From Candidatus Aminicenantes bacterium RBG_13_64_14 (GTDB lineage Bacteria > Acidobacteriota > Aminicenantia > Aminicenantales > Saccharicenantaceae), in contig MEXZ01000130.1 of the NCBI GenBank assembly GCA_001773855.1, positions 3,660 to 8,919 on the forward strand: a stretch of DNA of 5,260 nt. Direction: 5' to 3'. Every line of letters begins with the position of its first letter. Position 1 is the first letter of the stretch. Below, piece by piece: positions 1-5,251 of this stretch. The notes beneath the pieces are model-generated. The model saw only the letters and a list, made by a program, of their open reading frames with translations, was not told the origin of the DNA and did no database searches. The position numbers were made by a program, and so were the translations under genes.

Positions 1-101
1 CCGGATATGAAATCGTCCGGATCGAAGAGGAGGGCCGCAACCGGACCCGGCTGACCTTCGTCCGCGGCCGCCCCGGGAGGACGGGGAAATTCGGGACATA
101 A
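1..101 (+). CDS. C-terminal end of an unidentified protein (partial)
   Basis: The third frame is open from the window edge to a TAA at 99-101 and encodes the last 32 residues, beginning G-Y-E-I-V-R-I-E-E-E and ending G-K-F-G-T. Most codons end in G or C, as in the neighbouring genes, and the other two plus frames are stopped within these bases. The piece is charged and reads like a closing beta-strand pair (E-I-V-R-I and R-L-T-F-V-R) followed by a basic tail. I do not recognise the family. The last five codons and the stop lie inside the left arm of the palindrome at 84-142, so the C-terminus may have been set by that element. The sigma-54 activator downstream has its own promoter, so the two need not share a transcript. 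Confidence 0.6.
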   Translation, partial: GYEIVRIEEEGRNRTRLTFVRGRPGRTGKFGT

Positions 102-142
102 CCCTTTTCTCTGGAAAAGGGATCGTGTCCCAGGAATTTCCC
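84..142. repeat. REP-like long imperfect palindrome (stem-loop)
   Basis: Three nested complementary blocks form one hairpin. GGGAAATTC (84-92) pairs with GAATTTCCC (134-142), GGGACA (93-98) pairs with TGTCCC (126-131), and CCCTTTTC (102-109) pairs with GAAAAGGG (114-121) around a TCTG loop. The arms are interrupted by TAA against ATCG and by a two-base AG bulge. The GGGATCGTGTCCC side resembles, from memory, the palindromes mobilised by REP-associated tyrosine transposases (RAYT). No such transposase is in the window. No T-run follows, so an ordinary intrinsic terminator is unlikely, although the hairpin could still protect the 3' end of the upstream mRNA. Confidence 0.6.
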
Positions 143-160
143 GTGGCCGGACGAGGAAAG

Positions 161-189
161 TTGTTTATTCCGGCCGGAATTGCTAAAAT
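161..189 (+). promoter_or_regulatory. Sigma-70 promoter of the sigma-54 activator gene
   Basis: A -35 box TTGTTT (161-166) is followed after exactly 17 bases by a -10 box TAAAAT (184-189). A TG at 181-182 gives an extended -10. Transcription should start near 196, leaving a leader of about 27 bases before the ATG at 223. The spacer is largely a perfect palindrome, described separately. Confidence 0.6.
167..180. promoter_or_regulatory. Palindromic operator candidate in the promoter spacer
   Basis: ATTCCGGCCGGAAT is a perfect 14-bp palindrome lying between the -35 and -10 boxes of the promoter at 161-189. A protein bound here would compete with RNA polymerase, so repression is the simplest reading. 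MerR-type activators also use this position but normally with 19-20 bp spacers, whereas this spacer is 17 bp. The half-site GGCCGGA also occurs at 145-151, 27 bp upstream of its copy at 172-178. The binding protein is unknown; autoregulation by the downstream activator is possible but unsupported. Confidence 0.45.
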
Positions 190-222
190 AAGGACACCGC
201 CAAGGGACGAAGCCGGGCATCG

Positions 223-1590
223 ATGGAAGCGCAGACCAACCTCCTGATCATCTCCGACGACTTCTCGCTCTACGAGACCATCAAGAAGGCCCCCGTGGCC
301 GTCGACTTCAACGTCTTTTTCTCGCAAACCGAAGACGACTATCTGGCCGTCGTCCGGGAGAACGGGATCCGTGTCGTCCTGGTCGACTCCGGCGACTCGC
401 TCGCCGCCGGCCTCCTGGTCATGAAGAAGATCAAGAAATCCGACGCCCTGATCGACGTCCTCGTCGGCGGCGAACCCGTCGGTCGAGAGGACGTCCTCGA
501 CATCGTCCACGCCGGGGCGACCGATTTCATCCCCAAGCCGTTCGAGCGCGACATCCTCCAGGAGGTCCTCCGCCGGATCTCGCGGAAACGGGAGCTCCGC
601 CGGGAGACCCTGCACCTCGAAAAGAAGCTCGAGAGGAAATACGTTTTCCGGGGCCTGATCAGCCGCAACCCGTACATGCTCGAGATCTTCGGCCTCATCG
701 AGAACATCGCCAAGTACTTCTCGAGCGCCCTCGTCACCGGCGAGACCGGGACCGGCAAGGAGGTCGTCGCCCGGGCCCTCCACGGCTTGAGCCCCTACGG
801 AGGGAAACCCCTGGTCATCTGTGACTGCGCCTCCATCCCCGAAAACCTCTTCGAGTCCGAGCTCTTCGGCTACAAGAAGGGCGCATTCACCGGGGCCGAC
901 AAGGACAAGTGCGGCATGTTCGATGAGGCCGACGGCGGGGTCATATTCCTCGACGAGATCGCCGAGATCCCCGTGCCCGTCCAGGCCAAGCTCCTGCGAG
1001 TCCTCGAGAACCACGAGTTCCGGCCGTTGGGCGCCAACGAGACGACCGCCGTCGAGGTCCGGGTCCTGGCGGCCACGAACCGGGACCTGGCCGAGATGGT
1101 CCGGGCCGGGACGTTCCGCGAGGACCTCTTCCACCGCCTGAACAAGGTCACCATCGACCTCCCCCCCCTCAGGGAACGGCTGGAGGACATCCCCCTGCTC
1201 ATCCGCCATTTCCTCCAGAGCGCAAGCCGGAATTTTTCGAAGAACGTGCGCGGTGTCTCGCGCGAAGTCCAGAAGCTCTTCCTCAAGTACGGCTGGCCGG
1301 GCAACATCCGCGAGCTGGCCAACGTCCTGGAAAGCGCGGCCATGCTCTGCAAGAAGGATTTCATCGACGTCGCCAACCTGCCCAAGTACCTCCGCGATTA
1401 CATTCAGCCGCAGGGAGCGATCGCCTTCGCCGGCCGCGGCCATCTGTCCTCGCTCGACGACCTGGAGAAGGACTACATCGTCTATCTCCTGAAGGTGGCC
1501 AAGGGGAACATGCGCCAGACGGCCAAGATCCTGGGCATCTCGCGAACGACGCTCTACAACAAGCTGGCCAAGTACAAGATCCGGAACTGA
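223..1590 (+). CDS. NtrC-family sigma-54-dependent response regulator
   Basis: This is a cytoplasmic enhancer-binding protein that should bind DNA upstream of sigma-54 promoters and use ATP to open the promoter complex. Receiver domain, about residues 5-120: acidic pair D12/D13, likely phospho-acceptor D55 and K105 in the I-P-K-P-F motif. AAA+ domain, about 145-375: Walker A G-E-T-G-T-G-K (173-179), intact GAFTGA sigma-54 loop (220-225), Walker B with D244/E245, sensor I N286, arginine fingers R299 and R305, and W-P-G-N-I-R-E-L (358-365). A Fis-type helix-turn-helix occupies about 411-455. The 455-aa length is normal for NtrC/ZraR/AtoC types. The receiver is atypical: the usual Thr/Ser after beta-4 appears to be V81, and no M-P follows D55. 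No in-frame alternative start fits better, but the only purine-rich Shine-Dalgarno candidate (AAGGGA, 202-207) lies 15 bases from the ATG. No histidine kinase is next to it, so partner and target are unknown. Confidence 0.93.
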   Translation: MEAQTNLLIISDDFSLYETIKKAPVAVDFNVFFSQTEDDYLAVVRENGIRVVLVDSGDSLAAGLLVMKKIKKSDALIDVLVGGEPVGREDVLDIVHAGATDFIPKPFERDILQEVLRRISRKRELRRETLHLEKKLERKYVFRGLISRNPYMLEIFGLIENIAKYFSSALVTGETGTGKEVVARALHGLSPYGGKPLVICDCASIPENLFESELFGYKKGAFTGADKDKCGMFDEADGGVIFLDEIAEIPVPVQAKLLRVLENHEFRPLGANETTAVEVRVLAATNRDLAEMVRAGTFREDLFHRLNKVTIDLPPLRERLEDIPLLIRHFLQSASRNFSKNVRGVSREVQKLFLKYGWPGNIRELANVLESAAMLCKKDFIDVANLPKYLRDYIQPQGAIAFAGRGHLSSLDDLEKDYIVYLLKVAKGNMRQTAKILGISRTTLYNKLAKYKIRN

Positions 1591-1606
1591 GGGGCGCCGG
1601 CGTTCG

Positions 1607-4072
1607 TCAGGCGGCTTTCGCGGCGGCCTTCCTCGTACTCTTGTCCTGATACATCTTCCTGTCGGCCGAGGTGAGGAGTTCGGCGAGGGCGCAGGGCTTG
1701 TCCGGGTCATAGCGGGCGGTCCCCAGGCTGAAGGAGACGGAGTACTCCTGCCCCGGACGGGAGTTTCGCGCCGCGATCTTTTCCCGGAGCCTGCGGGCTA
1801 GGGTCGCCGCCTTCCCTTCGGCGACGTCGATGGTCAGGACGGCGAACTCGTCCCCGCCGAGGCGGGCGATGATGTCGGAATCGCGGAAGGCGGCCCGGAG
1901 CAAGGCAGCGGCCTCGACAAGGACGGCGTCCCCTTCATCGTGACCGTAGGTGTCGTTGATCTTTTTCAGGTCGTCGAGGTCGGCATAGAAGATGAACATC
2001 TCCTTCTTCGTCCGGTGGGCGACCTTGATCTGCTGCTCGGCCAGGGTCATGAATCCCCGGCGGTTGTAGACTTTCGTCAGCTCGTCGATGAGCGACAGGT
2101 CCCGCAGCTCGTTCTCCGTCCGGGTCCGGTGGATGGCGATCGCGTACAGGGTGGCCAGGCGTTCGACCGCCTTGAGATCCCTCTCCACGTAGGGGTTTTC
2201 CGCGTTGGCGACGACGATCAGCCCGACGATGCCGCCCGACATGACCGCGGGAACGGCCAGGAACTGGCGGACGGGGAAATGCCACGCGGGCATCCCGGAA
2301 AAACGCGGATCCAGGCTGGTGACGTTCGTCACGATAGGCTTGAGTTTCTCGAGGACCCAGCGCCACATCCCCGAGGCCTCGTGGGGATTCCCGCCATTCG
2401 CGGAATGCCCGGCCAGCAGATCCCGGGCGTCCGGAGTCAGGGCCACGGGGACGAGCCGCCCCGTCCGCTCATCGACGTGCCCGACGAACGCGGTGGCGCT
2501 CGCGGTCAGCCGGCGGGCGTGCTCCAGGACGACGGAGGACATCTCCTCGATCGGCGTCGGGGACAGCAGCCGTTCGGAGACGTCGCTCACCGAAGCCTGC
2601 AGACGCACGCCCCAGGAGTGGTCTGCTTCCATCTGCTTCTTCCGGGAGATGTCTTCGATGACCCCGTCGTAGAACAGGACGTTCCCCCGGGAGTCCTTGG
2701 CCGCCCGGGAAGAATCCTTGGCCCAAAGAAGCGTGCCGTTGCTGCGCCGGAGCTGGGTTTCGAAGATCTCGACCATGGAGCTCGAATCGAGGACGGCCTG
2801 CCAGCTCTCCTTGTCGGCCGGGTCGTGGTGGATGTCCCAGAAGTTCACCGTCTTGAGCACGGCCACGTCCGGGTAGCCGAGCATCCGGGCCAGGGTCGGC
2901 GTGGCGTCGAGGAGCTGCCCCTGGGGCGTTGTTCTGTAGAGGCCCAGGGGATAGCTGAAAATCGTCCTCATCATCTCTTCCCCGGCCGTCAAAGAGGCTT
3001 CGGCGCTGACGGCCCTGTCCCGTTCCGTATTCAGCGCGAGGCCGGTTTTGACGTTCGCCAGGGCCAGACCCGAGATCTTGGCCAGGGCCAGCGCCAGGTT
3101 GAAGTCGTGTTCCCGCCGTTCAAGGTCGCTGAAGCCGACGACCTCGAGGATACCCACGAGCTCCCGGTTATGGGAGATCTTGAGATAGACCGCCCGCCGG
3201 TCATCGGTCCAAGCATAATCGGCGTTGAGCGCGATGATCCTGTCCCAGGGAGAGCCTTCGGGACCAGGCCGGCCGGAAAAGGAATCGACGGGATGGAAGA
3301 CGACTTCCTGCGGCGAGAGAAGGACGCGGAAAAGCTCGAGGACGCCGGCCACGGACTCCTCCAAGCTCTTGACGTTGGTCACGGCCCCCAGGAGATGGCC
3401 GATCCGGGCGTAGTCGGACATCTGCTGGCGGATCGCGGCCATGTGGTCCGCGACGCCCTCCTTCTCCCGTTCCACACGCCAGGAGAGGACGATCCGTTCG
3501 AGGTTCAGCTTGAAATGCTCGAGCCCGGCAGGAAAGATCTCGTGCGGGAGCCGGAGGAAGTGGGCAAAGGACTTGAGTTCGCGGTCGATATTGGGATAGA
3601 CGCCAGTGTCGAGGAGGACCACTTTTTTCGCCAGCTCACGGTAATAGGTTTGGGCGCTCTTCCGGCCGGACGGCCAACGCGTGTCGACGTGGGCTTCCCA
3701 GTCCCTGAGCCAGCCCGGCAGGACGAGAAGCGCGCCGGCCTGGAGGAAACGATCGAGGACCTCTTTATCGGCGACCCATTCGAAGCACTGGCCTTTCTGG
3801 AAGAACCGGCAGGCCTCGCCGGGGCCGAAGCCCTTCGCGGCCCGGGTCAAGCAGTAGCTACCGAAGATGCAGACGGAACCCCCGTCGTTACGGAAGGACC
3901 CTACGGCTTCGTCCAGGCCGTGCCATTCGGCATCGACCTGGTCACAGGCAACCGACAGAGTTTTAAAGCGGACGTTCTGGAAATCCGGCGAGGATTGGAG
4001 GGCCAGTATTTCACGGTCGAAGTTCGCGCAGGCGATCAAAGAGAAATTAGGAGCCATGTTCCGCGCTGCCAT
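1607..4072 (-). CDS. Multidomain diguanylate cyclase (DUF1638-like, GAF, PAS, GAF, GGDEF)
   Basis: The C-terminal GGDEF domain (about 655-815) makes cyclic di-GMP from two GTP. The signature is intact (G-G-D-E-F at 739-743), with metal-site D698, guanine-contact N706 and G-H-D-E-G-D (710-715). R-D-S-D at 730-733, five residues before the signature, is a canonical I-site, so product inhibition is expected. There is no EAL or HD-GYP domain. Upstream lie a PAS/PAC domain (about 366-481) and GAF domains at about 215-345 (weaker) and 485-650. Residues 9-190 resemble, from memory, DUF1638: L-L-V-L-P-G-W-L (115-122) and V-V-L-L-D-T-G (151-157). This part holds six of the protein's seven cysteines. 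No membrane segment is visible, so it is a soluble sensor. Two starts compete: 4072, with AGGA 15 bases upstream, and Met6 at 4057. The stop lies 16 bp from the convergent activator gene. Confidence 0.9.
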   Translation of the reverse strand: MAARNMAPNFSLIACANFDREILALQSSPDFQNVRFKTLSVACDQVDAEWHGLDEAVGSFRNDGGSVCIFGSYCLTRAAKGFGPGEACRFFQKGQCFEWVADKEVLDRFLQAGALLVLPGWLRDWEAHVDTRWPSGRKSAQTYYRELAKKVVLLDTGVYPNIDRELKSFAHFLRLPHEIFPAGLEHFKLNLERIVLSWRVEREKEGVADHMAAIRQQMSDYARIGHLLGAVTNVKSLEESVAGVLELFRVLLSPQEVVFHPVDSFSGRPGPEGSPWDRIIALNADYAWTDDRRAVYLKISHNRELVGILEVVGFSDLERREHDFNLALALAKISGLALANVKTGLALNTERDRAVSAEASLTAGEEMMRTIFSYPLGLYRTTPQGQLLDATPTLARMLGYPDVAVLKTVNFWDIHHDPADKESWQAVLDSSSMVEIFETQLRRSNGTLLWAKDSSRAAKDSRGNVLFYDGVIEDISRKKQMEADHSWGVRLQASVSDVSERLLSPTPIEEMSSVVLEHARRLTASATAFVGHVDERTGRLVPVALTPDARDLLAGHSANGGNPHEASGMWRWVLEKLKPIVTNVTSLDPRFSGMPAWHFPVRQFLAVPAVMSGGIVGLIVVANAENPYVERDLKAVERLATLYAIAIHRTRTENELRDLSLIDELTKVYNRRGFMTLAEQQIKVAHRTKKEMFIFYADLDDLKKINDTYGHDEGDAVLVEAAALLRAAFRDSDIIARLGGDEFAVLTIDVAEGKAATLARRLREKIAARNSRPGQEYSVSFSLGTARYDPDKPCALAELLTSADRKMYQDKSTRKAAAKAA

Positions 4073-4082
4073 TATACAGAAA

Positions 4083-4109
4083 ATATGTCCTATTAATGAA
4101 CATAGTGAT
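4083..4109. repeat. Operator-like dyad copy 1 (ATGT-N11-ACAT)
   Basis: ATATGTCCT (4083-4091) continues to ACAT (4100-4103), forming an ATGT-N11-ACAT dyad that spans the expected cyclase transcription start near 4101. A second copy sits exactly 81 bp away at 4164-4190. The two align without gaps at 17 of 27 positions, with identical ends and a divergent middle. A protein bound here would block initiation of the cyclase transcript. Confidence 0.4.
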
Positions 4110-4137
4110 TATAACATTATTTATCAACATAAATCAA
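4108..4137 (-). promoter_or_regulatory. Extended -10 promoter of the diguanylate cyclase gene
   Basis: Read on the minus strand, TGTTATAAT (4116 down to 4108) is a perfect extended -10 element. A -35 box TTGATT (4137 down to 4132) lies 18 bases upstream. Transcription should begin near 4101, giving a leader of about 29 bases to the ATG at 4072. A second TATAAT at 4076-4071 overlaps that first ATG; if it were used, only the ATG at 4057 could start the protein. Confidence 0.6.
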
Positions 4138-4145
4138 GATAAATA
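4118..4145. promoter_or_regulatory. Inverted repeat bracketing the cyclase -35 box
   Basis: TATTTATC (4118-4125) and GATAAATA (4138-4145) are perfect 8-bp inverted repeats with 12 bases between them, so the half-site centres are 20 bp apart, about two helical turns. One arm lies in the spacer of the cyclase promoter and the other abuts the upstream edge of its -35 box. This is a typical layout for a dimeric repressor site, although chance pairing is easier in such AT-rich DNA. Confidence 0.4.
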
Positions 4146-4163
4146 TTACACTTGACAATTATT

Positions 4164-4190
4164 ATATGTCCTTATTCATTACATTGCTAT
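4164..4190. repeat. Operator-like dyad copy 2 (ATGT-N11-ACAT)
   Basis: ATATGTCCT (4164-4172) continues to ACAT (4181-4184) with the same 11-base spacing as the copy at 4083-4109. It lies upstream of the cyclase promoter, centred about 74 bases before the expected start site. Paired with the first copy it could support looping or cooperative binding. Confidence 0.35.
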
Positions 4191-4345
4191 AAATCCTCGA
4201 ATCCATTTATATGGTTTTATTATTTTATATTCAATTAGTTACAAATTAATCAGAGTTCTCCTAAATAAACGGCTAGACTCCAATATTTTTCAAGACTAGT
4301 CCACGCCTGCCGAGTTGCCGAAAAACGGATGCCCAAGAAAGCCCG

Positions 4346-4373
4346 TACAGGCGGGGGACATACAGGCGGGGGA
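4346..4373. repeat. Two-copy 15-bp tandem repeat
   Basis: TACAGGCGGGGGA occurs at 4346-4358 and again at 4361-4373, a period of 15 bases. The second copy ends two bases before the -35 box of the downstream promoter (4376). It may be a slippage duplication, a remnant of a dispersed GC-rich repeat, or paired binding sites one and a half turns apart. The sequence alone does not decide. Confidence 0.5.
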
Positions 4374-4375
4374 TG

Positions 4376-4404
4376 TTGGCAAAAGCTGAACTTTCGTTTA
4401 GAAT
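4376..4404 (+). promoter_or_regulatory. Sigma-70 promoter of the LolA-like gene
   Basis: TTGGCA (4376-4381) and TAGAAT (4399-4404) each match five of six consensus bases and are separated by exactly 17 bases. Transcription should start near 4411, giving a leader of about 41 bases. The -10 region overlaps an 8-bp palindrome GAATATTC (4401-4408). This placement excludes translation starts upstream of it, such as the ATG at 4329. Confidence 0.6.
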
Positions 4405-4441
4405 ATTCGTATTATCGAACGATCGCCACTCTGAAGAAATT

Positions 4442-4448
4442 GGAGGAA
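4442..4448 (+). promoter_or_regulatory. Strong ribosome binding site fixing the start of the LolA-like gene
   Basis: GGAGGAA begins at 4442; its GGAGG core ends five bases before the ATG at 4452. This decides the start, because the in-frame ATG at 4329 has no such site and lies upstream of the promoter. Confidence 0.8.
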
Positions 4449-4451
4449 CCT

Positions 4452-5189
4452 ATGAAAAAAGCAACCGCCTGGATCCTCAGCGCCGCCGTGCTGATGACGC
4501 TCGCCGCCCTGCCCGGTTATGGGCAGACGGCCCAGGATGTCCTGAACAAGATGATCGACGCCATGGGCGGAAAGAAGGCCCTCGAGGCCATCAAGGACAC
4601 GTCCATCACGGGAACGGTCGAGCTCGTCCAAGCGGGTATGAGCGCGCCCATCACCGTTTATCAGAAGGAGCCCAACAAGATCCGCGTAGACGTCGAGATC
4701 GCCGAGGCGGGCATGAGCTTCATCCAGGCCTACGACGGGCAAAAGGGCTGGGGGACGAATTTCCAGACCATGGCAACGGAAGAGATGTCTGACGACATGT
4801 CCAAGAATATCTCCCATCAAGCTCTGGGGAACGACTCCCTCCTCAATCCCCAGAAACTGGGTATCACTTTCGCCCTGAAACCCAAGGAGAAGATCGAAGA
4901 CAAGGATTATATCGTCCTCGAACAGACTCTCGCCGACGGCCACAAGATCATCATGTTCATCGACCCGGCGACCTACCTCCCCTACAAGTTGGTGACCAAG
5001 TCCTTGGACCCGATGTCGGGCGGCGAAGTCGAGTCGGAGTCCTTTCTGAGCGATTACCGGAAAGTCGGAGGATTGATGGTCGCCCACTCGACTCGGGTTA
5101 TGAGTAACGGAGCGGAAGTGCAAAGGCTCACTATTACCGGCGTCACCTTTAATACCAACCTCGATGACGCTCTCTTCATCATGAAATAG
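4452..5189 (+). CDS. Secreted LolA-like outer-membrane lipoprotein-sorting family protein
   Basis: The 245-aa product starts with a Sec signal peptide: lysines at 2-3, a hydrophobic core at about 6-20 and likely cleavage after G24 (G-Y-G before Q25). There is no lipobox cysteine, so the mature protein of about 221 aa should be soluble in the periplasm. The body is strand-rich and laid out like LolA/LolB-fold proteins annotated as outer membrane lipoprotein-sorting proteins (COG2834): an opening helix (about 27-48, with M-G-G-K-K-A-L), then strands including A-Y-D-G-Q-K-G-W (93-100), M-F-I-D-P-A-T-Y-L-P (168-177), D-Y-R-K-V-G-G-L (201-208) and a closing L-D-D-A-L-F. The fold carries lipid or lipoprotein cargo in LolA, but divergent secreted members have no established substrate, so cargo is unknown here. 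It has its own promoter and ribosome binding site, and the next gene follows 62 bases after its stop on the same strand. Fold assignment is from pattern memory; secretion is clear. Confidence 0.8.
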   Translation: MKKATAWILSAAVLMTLAALPGYGQTAQDVLNKMIDAMGGKKALEAIKDTSITGTVELVQAGMSAPITVYQKEPNKIRVDVEIAEAGMSFIQAYDGQKGWGTNFQTMATEEMSDDMSKNISHQALGNDSLLNPQKLGITFALKPKEKIEDKDYIVLEQTLADGHKIIMFIDPATYLPYKLVTKSLDPMSGGEVESESFLSDYRKVGGLMVAHSTRVMSNGAEVQRLTITGVTFNTNLDDALFIMK

Positions 5190-5207
5190 TTCCGCCGGAT
5201 TCCGACG

Positions 5208-5230
5208 GGCCGGTCGGGGTGGACCCGGCC
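5208..5230 (+). other. GC-rich intergenic stem-loop
   Basis: GGCCGG (5208-5213) pairs with CCGGCC (5225-5230). A further T-C/G-A pairing continues inside past a single bulged C (5224), around a GGGGTG loop (5216-5221). No T-run follows, so it is not a standard intrinsic terminator. Between two same-strand genes it could instead stabilise the upstream mRNA end or attenuate read-through. In DNA this rich in CCGG, chance is a real alternative. Confidence 0.3.
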
Positions 5231-5251
5231 GGCTATTGCCGGGAGGGGGAG

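Larger units (their letters stand above)
4073..4375. other. AT-rich intergenic regulatory region
   Basis: About 300 bases separate the cyclase start from the promoter of the secreted-protein gene. By hand count only 39 of the 180 bases 4081-4260 are G or C, against strongly GC-rich genes on either side. Composition returns to normal from about 4300. I see no credible gene: the frames that cross it lack ribosome binding sites and protein-like composition. It contains the cyclase promoter, an inverted repeat over its -35 box, a pair of ATGT-N11-ACAT dyads and, near its GC-richer end, a 15-bp tandem repeat. Bases 4191-4345 hold nothing else I can name apart from weak dyads such as CCATTTATATGG (4203-4214). 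Confidence 0.6.

Noticed and set aside
870..1385. Minus-strand open frame inside the sigma-54 activator gene
   Set aside because: It is antisense to the conserved AAA+ domain, rich in R, S and T, with no motif of its own.
1940..4096. A 718-codon open frame on the plus strand opposite the cyclase gene
   Set aside because: It is antisense to a protein with clear PAS, GAF and GGDEF motifs. Its translation is rich in G, D, P and R without recognisable motifs, as expected for the mirror frame of a GC-rich gene.
4121..4129. DnaA-box-like TTATCAACA in the AT-rich region
   Set aside because: It is a single one-mismatch copy. No cluster of boxes or replication gene is nearby, so an origin is not supported.
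4152..4193. Plus-strand promoter from TTGACA (4152) and TGCTATAAA (4185-4193)
   Set aside because: The boxes are 30 bases apart and the nearest plus-strand gene starts about 260 bases downstream behind its own better promoter. The TGCTATAAA could act as a lone extended -10, but nothing supports it.
4271..4302. Weak CTAG-based stem-loop as a terminator
   Set aside because: The stem is four pairs plus two beyond a bulge, with a 19-base loop and no gene ending nearby.
4374..4392. Possible sigma-54 promoter (TTGGCA region)
   Set aside because: The GG at 4378-4379 is not followed by GC ten bases later (the bases are AC), whereas the sigma-70 boxes fit well.
4329..4451. Upstream in-frame start for the LolA-like protein at 4329
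   Set aside because: The 41 extra residues cross the promoter and the tandem repeat, look non-coding and would bury the signal peptide. The ATG at 4452 has a strong ribosome binding site.
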